DNA from: a virus
Direction: 5' to 3' (one strand)
Length of the DNA stretch: 51,999 nt
Virus record (IMG/VR): IMGVR_UViG_3300045742_000120
Coordinates: 1-51,999 of that record
The notes under the pieces were generated by a model. That model was not told the DNA's origin. It did not search any database and saw only the letters and a program-made list of their open reading frames with translations. Made by a program: the position numbers and the translations under genes. Below, one piece after another: positions 49,549 to 51,999 of this stretch. The number at the start of each line of letters is the position of its first letter. Position 1 is the stretch's first letter.

Positions 49549-50229
49549 ATGCTTAGGGGGGTTGTACGTACTACAAAGACAGTGAAAACCTACAGGACAA
49601 ACGCTTTACCAACAGAATCAAGTGTTTTCGGGGCACTGCCCCGGAACGCAATACGGAATGATTACTGCAGGTTTGCTGCACAGACGCAAACGGAAAAACA
49701 GAATGCAAGGATATTATTTTCCTTCCTGGATGTGCTAAATGGTATTTATGAAAAGCACCTGCCAGGCCATTACAAAAGGGATAAAGACCTTGTCGCTGAG
49801 CAGGTGATTGGTGATTTTATGCTAAAAGAAAGGCAGCCTTATTCTACTGTAAATGTAAATGTAAACCATGCAATAAAATACCACCGGGATAGCGGAAACT
49901 TTAAAGGGAATATGAGCAATGTCTTGGTCCTTAAAGAAGGGTTAAAAGGTGGTGAGCTAGTGTTCCCGGAATATGGCTTTGCACTATCTCAAAACGATTG
50001 CTGGCTTTCCATATTTGACGGGCAGGGGGAAATACATGGTGTGATGCCAATATTTGACAACGGCACGCGCAGAAAGCCATACCGGGCCAGCATCGTTTAC
50101 TATACACTCGAACAGTTAAAACACTGTTACCCTTATAAGCAGGAAATCGAAAGGCTCAAAGTTGTTTCAACAGAAAGGGCAGAAAAAAGGGCTGCAGGTA
50201 TTAACCCGTCACAACAGCTTAAAAAATAA
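49549..50229 (+). CDS. Fe(II)/2-oxoglutarate dioxygenase, TET/JBP-like
   Basis: A 226-residue protein. I choose ATG 49549 over GTG 49501, which lies inside the 51-residue gene. The double-stranded beta-helix ligands are visible: KYHRDSGN (His112, Asp114), GGELVFPEYGFAL (about 140-152), EIHGVMP (His163), and RASIVYY with Arg179 to bind 2-oxoglutarate. The short H-x-D-x-G-N and the FPEYG motif point to TET/JBP, which hydroxylate the methyl of thymine or 5-methylcytosine in DNA. Phage members start DNA hypermodification. A prolyl-hydroxylase-type enzyme is the main alternative. Confidence 0.75.
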   Translation: MLRGVVRTTKTVKTYRTNALPTESSVFGALPRNAIRNDYCRFAAQTQTEKQNARILFSFLDVLNGIYEKHLPGHYKRDKDLVAEQVIGDFMLKERQPYSTVNVNVNHAIKYHRDSGNFKGNMSNVLVLKEGLKGGELVFPEYGFALSQNDCWLSIFDGQGEIHGVMPIFDNGTRRKPYRASIVYYTLEQLKHCYPYKQEIERLKVVSTERAEKRAAGINPSQQLKK

Positions 50230-50916
50230 GTGCCAAAAAAGAAAACAGACATACAGGCTAAAGTACCTACACAAGCTATCGAGTATGATGGCCAGCTATA
50301 CGAATTGCCTATTGTATCAACTGGCATGGAATTAACAGATGAGCAGAAAGCACCTATTATGGAGCTTATCTGTAAGATGTATGCCACCGGCCAGCATTCG
50401 GTAAAAAATTGCTGTGACGCAGTAGGTATATCAACATCATCGTTTTACTATTGGCGTAAAAATAACGGAGAGTTCGGACAGCTATTTGTAAAAGCAGCAG
50501 AGGCAGGGAAAGCAGGGTTTAAGGAATTGCTCCATGAGGCCACCAAGCGCACAGCCTTAAAGGTTATGAATGGCGAGTTTGTAAGGGAGCTAAAGCGTAC
50601 CGAAAAGATATACCAGCAAGGGGCAGACGGGAAGCCTATACTGGCAGCAATGAAAACGGTATCGCAAGAACAGTGGCTCAGGCCATCTGCTGCCTTTATA
50701 AGTTCAATGCTTGGTTTAGCTGAGCCGGAAAGCTACAGCCGGGAGCTAATGCTGGAAGAACGGTTAAACGGTGCTACCAGCAGTGATATGAAAGCAATAA
50801 TAGAAGGGCTTACCATTTATGATGAGCCGGACGATAACGCCACAGTAAAGCCACCACTAACAAGTGAACAGGATGCCAGGGAGTACGGGCTGAGGCTTAA
50901 GCCACCCAAAAAATAA
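50230..50916 (+). CDS. Putative terminase small subunit
   Basis: A 228-residue protein with GTG start directly after the dioxygenase stop (TAAGTG). A helix-turn-helix (HSVKNCCDAVGISTSSFYYW, residues 55-74) is followed by a helical part (FVKAAEAGKAGFKELLHEA), as in small terminases that recognise the packaging site. The large subunit is not in the window. An alternative is another phage HTH regulator. Confidence 0.6.
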   Translation: MPKKKTDIQAKVPTQAIEYDGQLYELPIVSTGMELTDEQKAPIMELICKMYATGQHSVKNCCDAVGISTSSFYYWRKNNGEFGQLFVKAAEAGKAGFKELLHEATKRTALKVMNGEFVRELKRTEKIYQQGADGKPILAAMKTVSQEQWLRPSAAFISSMLGLAEPESYSRELMLEERLNGATSSDMKAIIEGLTIYDEPDDNATVKPPLTSEQDAREYGLRLKPPKK

Positions 50917-50922
50917 ATTAAA

Positions 50923-50970
50923 GTTTTATTACAAAACATTAGGAACCCTAAACTAAAGTGTTTATATTTG
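50923..50970 (+). promoter_or_regulatory. Early promoter with single operator, copy 5
   Basis: GTTTTATTACAAAAC (50923-50937) is one half-operator. TATATTTG (50963-50970) is a perfect -7 element; TTAG (50939-50942) sits 20 bases upstream in place of TTTG. A small inverted repeat TTAGG/CCTAA (50939-50951) lies between. Leader: ACAAACAATAACAAAAC before the start at 51007. Confidence 0.6.
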
Positions 50971-51006
50971 TGGTATACTTACAAACAATAACAAAACAAC
51001 AACAAA

Positions 51007-51216
51007 ATGTATAGTTTAACCTTTACCCCTCGCAGCGTTTATGATGCCACCCTGTTTCGGGAAATTATAGCAAGCAGCGAATTTCATGCCACCTGGGATG
51101 CCCGTGACGGGTGCTTTTGGTTTGAAGAAAAAGAGGACACCATTGATGAGCTAGAGGCAGCCCTGCAGGAGCTTATTGACCAGAAAAATATTAACGGCTA
51201 CTTTGAAGCCGAGTAA
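51007..51216 (+). CDS. Small acidic early protein
   Basis: A 69-residue acidic protein behind an early-type promoter and a double A-rich leader. C-terminal helix is rich in Glu and Asp (KEDTIDELEAALQELIDQ). Not recognised. Confidence 0.5.
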   Translation: MYSLTFTPRSVYDATLFREIIASSEFHATWDARDGCFWFEEKEDTIDELEAALQELIDQKNINGYFEAE

Positions 51217-51258
51217 TTACACAGCATTTTTAACAAACAATAACAAAACTTTTACGAG

Positions 51259-51999
51259 ATGCAAGCGACAGCAATTAAAACTAAAAATGAGCGGGTATTT
51301 GACCTGCTATGTGATGGGAACCTAAACTGGCAGGTAGATAAAATACAGCTGCCTGCACCACAGGTAGACTTTTATGACCATACCGGTGAGGTGTACGAAC
51401 GGCCAAAGGCCCACGGGATTTATGTAGGGAAGCAATACCTGGCCACCGTTGGTGATGGCTATACGGTAGCACAGAACAGCGAACTGGCAGAGATATTTAT
51501 TACTGCCCTGGATAACGTAGGTTTAGAGTGTGAAACAAGGGCGGGCCACCTATGTGGTAAAAGAAAAATTTATATGCAGGCTGCCTTACCTGACCGCATT
51601 GTAGGCCCTGACAAGCTTAACAGGTACCTTTCAGTATTAAACAGCCACGACGGGAGCAGTGCTGCAGCATTTGGCAGCAGCAGCACCGTGGTAATGTGTC
51701 AAAATACTTTTTACAAAGCTTTTGCCGGTATGCCAAAAGTAAACCACACCAAAAGCGTACTGGATAACATACGCAAAACGGCTGAGGGCATAAATAAGGC
51801 GATGGCTGCAGAGCTTGGTTTAATGCGCAGCTTTGATATAATGGCACAGGAAATGCTCACCAAGCAGACGGTAGGTGGCTTAATTGACGAACTGTTTGGT
51901 GTTGGCATAGACGATGATATGACTGAGCTTAGCACCCGCAAGCAAAACCAGATCAAAGCCTTTGCCAAAGCTGTAAAGCAGGAAACGTCACAGGACAGG
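51259..51999 (+). CDS. DUF932-like protein, 3' end cut by the window
   Basis: ATG 51259 follows AACAAACAATAACAAAAC plus a short spacer; the frame is open to the last base (247 codons). Residues fit the DUF932 phage/plasmid-like family: YVGKQYLATVGDGYTVAQNS (about 55-74), then LSVLNSHDGSSAAAFGSSST (about 122-141) and VVMCQNTF (142-149). Found in many phages and plasmids, often near replication genes; biochemical role unknown. Full length in the family is near 350-400 residues. Confidence 0.75.
   Translation, partial: MQATAIKTKNERVFDLLCDGNLNWQVDKIQLPAPQVDFYDHTGEVYERPKAHGIYVGKQYLATVGDGYTVAQNSELAEIFITALDNVGLECETRAGHLCGKRKIYMQAALPDRIVGPDKLNRYLSVLNSHDGSSAAAFGSSSTVVMCQNTFYKAFAGMPKVNHTKSVLDNIRKTAEGINKAMAAELGLMRSFDIMAQEMLTKQTVGGLIDELFGVGIDDDMTELSTRKQNQIKAFAKAVKQETSQDR

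Noticed and set aside
1-51999. CRISPR array, tRNA or rRNA genes, insertion sequence
   Set aside because: No spaced direct repeats of CRISPR type, no tRNA cloverleaf with T-arm signature, no transposase or terminal inverted repeats were found by eye.
1-51999. Integrase or large terminase gene
   Set aside because: No tyrosine or serine recombinase motifs and no Walker A/B plus nuclease pattern of TerL in any accepted protein; they may lie outside the window.

Overview
The window reads as a 52-kb piece of a long-tailed (siphovirus-like) double-stranded DNA phage, or a prophage, of a Bacteroidota host. Every gene I accept is on the plus strand. They are packed with ATGA, GTGA and TAATG overlaps. 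The host call rests on three signals. The best promoters fit the Bacteroidota sigma pattern TTTG, 20 bases, TAnnTTTG. Start codons follow A-rich leaders (AACAAACAATAACAA type) with no Shine-Dalgarno site. Several proteins belong to kinds common in Bacteroidota phages, such as the Cys-rich adhesin-like fibre and the A-rich-leader small genes. Both ends cut a gene: the first CDS is open at base 1 and the DUF932-like gene is open at base 51999.

Layout. 1-13.2 kb is the tail module: a neck/tail-completion protein, a 1255-residue tape measure, distal tail and hub proteins, then two receptor-binding proteins that share an N-terminal module. 13.2-14.6 kb holds a nucleotidyltransferase-like gene, two paralogous small genes and a small basic protein. 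14.6-21.6 kb is the head module: S49 maturation protease, scaffold-like protein, major capsid protein, two small proteins, portal, connector-like protein, and a Cys-rich and a beta-rich protein, ended by a terminator. 21.6-28.1 kb is an export and lysis module: a signal-peptide fibre with an SGNH-esterase-like domain, a beta-helix lipoprotein, a membrane-anchored protein, a secreted subtilase, a holin and a second holin-like protein. 28.4-30.7 kb encodes four membrane proteins.

30.8-51.2 kb is the early and replication half. It runs from promoters that carry a repeated AT-rich operator, consensus GTTTTATWAYAAAAC. It encodes many small proteins, a RecB/Cas4-like nuclease, a gp3/RDF-like protein, a TOPRIM protein related to Spo11/TopoVI-A, a DUF5131 protein, YopX, a replication initiator with 15-bp iterons inside its gene, DnaB, an ASCH protein and a RuvC-like resolvase. 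At 48.8-50.9 kb a ParB-like protein, a 51-residue protein, a TET/JBP-like Fe(II)/2-oxoglutarate dioxygenase and a probable small terminase sit together.

How it fits together. Early promoters under a shared repressor would express nuclease, annealing, helicase and resolvase functions around the in-gene origin. The dioxygenase probably oxidises a DNA base before packaging. Late genes build head and tail, and the exported proteins act on the cell envelope or at exit. No large terminase, integrase, endolysin, tRNA or CRISPR array was recognised. The most interesting points are the dioxygenase cassette, the in-gene iteron origin, the repeated operator-promoter units, a leader RNA with two hairpins whose loops are complementary (39486-39575), a recurring intergenic hairpin family, and the cluster of exported proteins.
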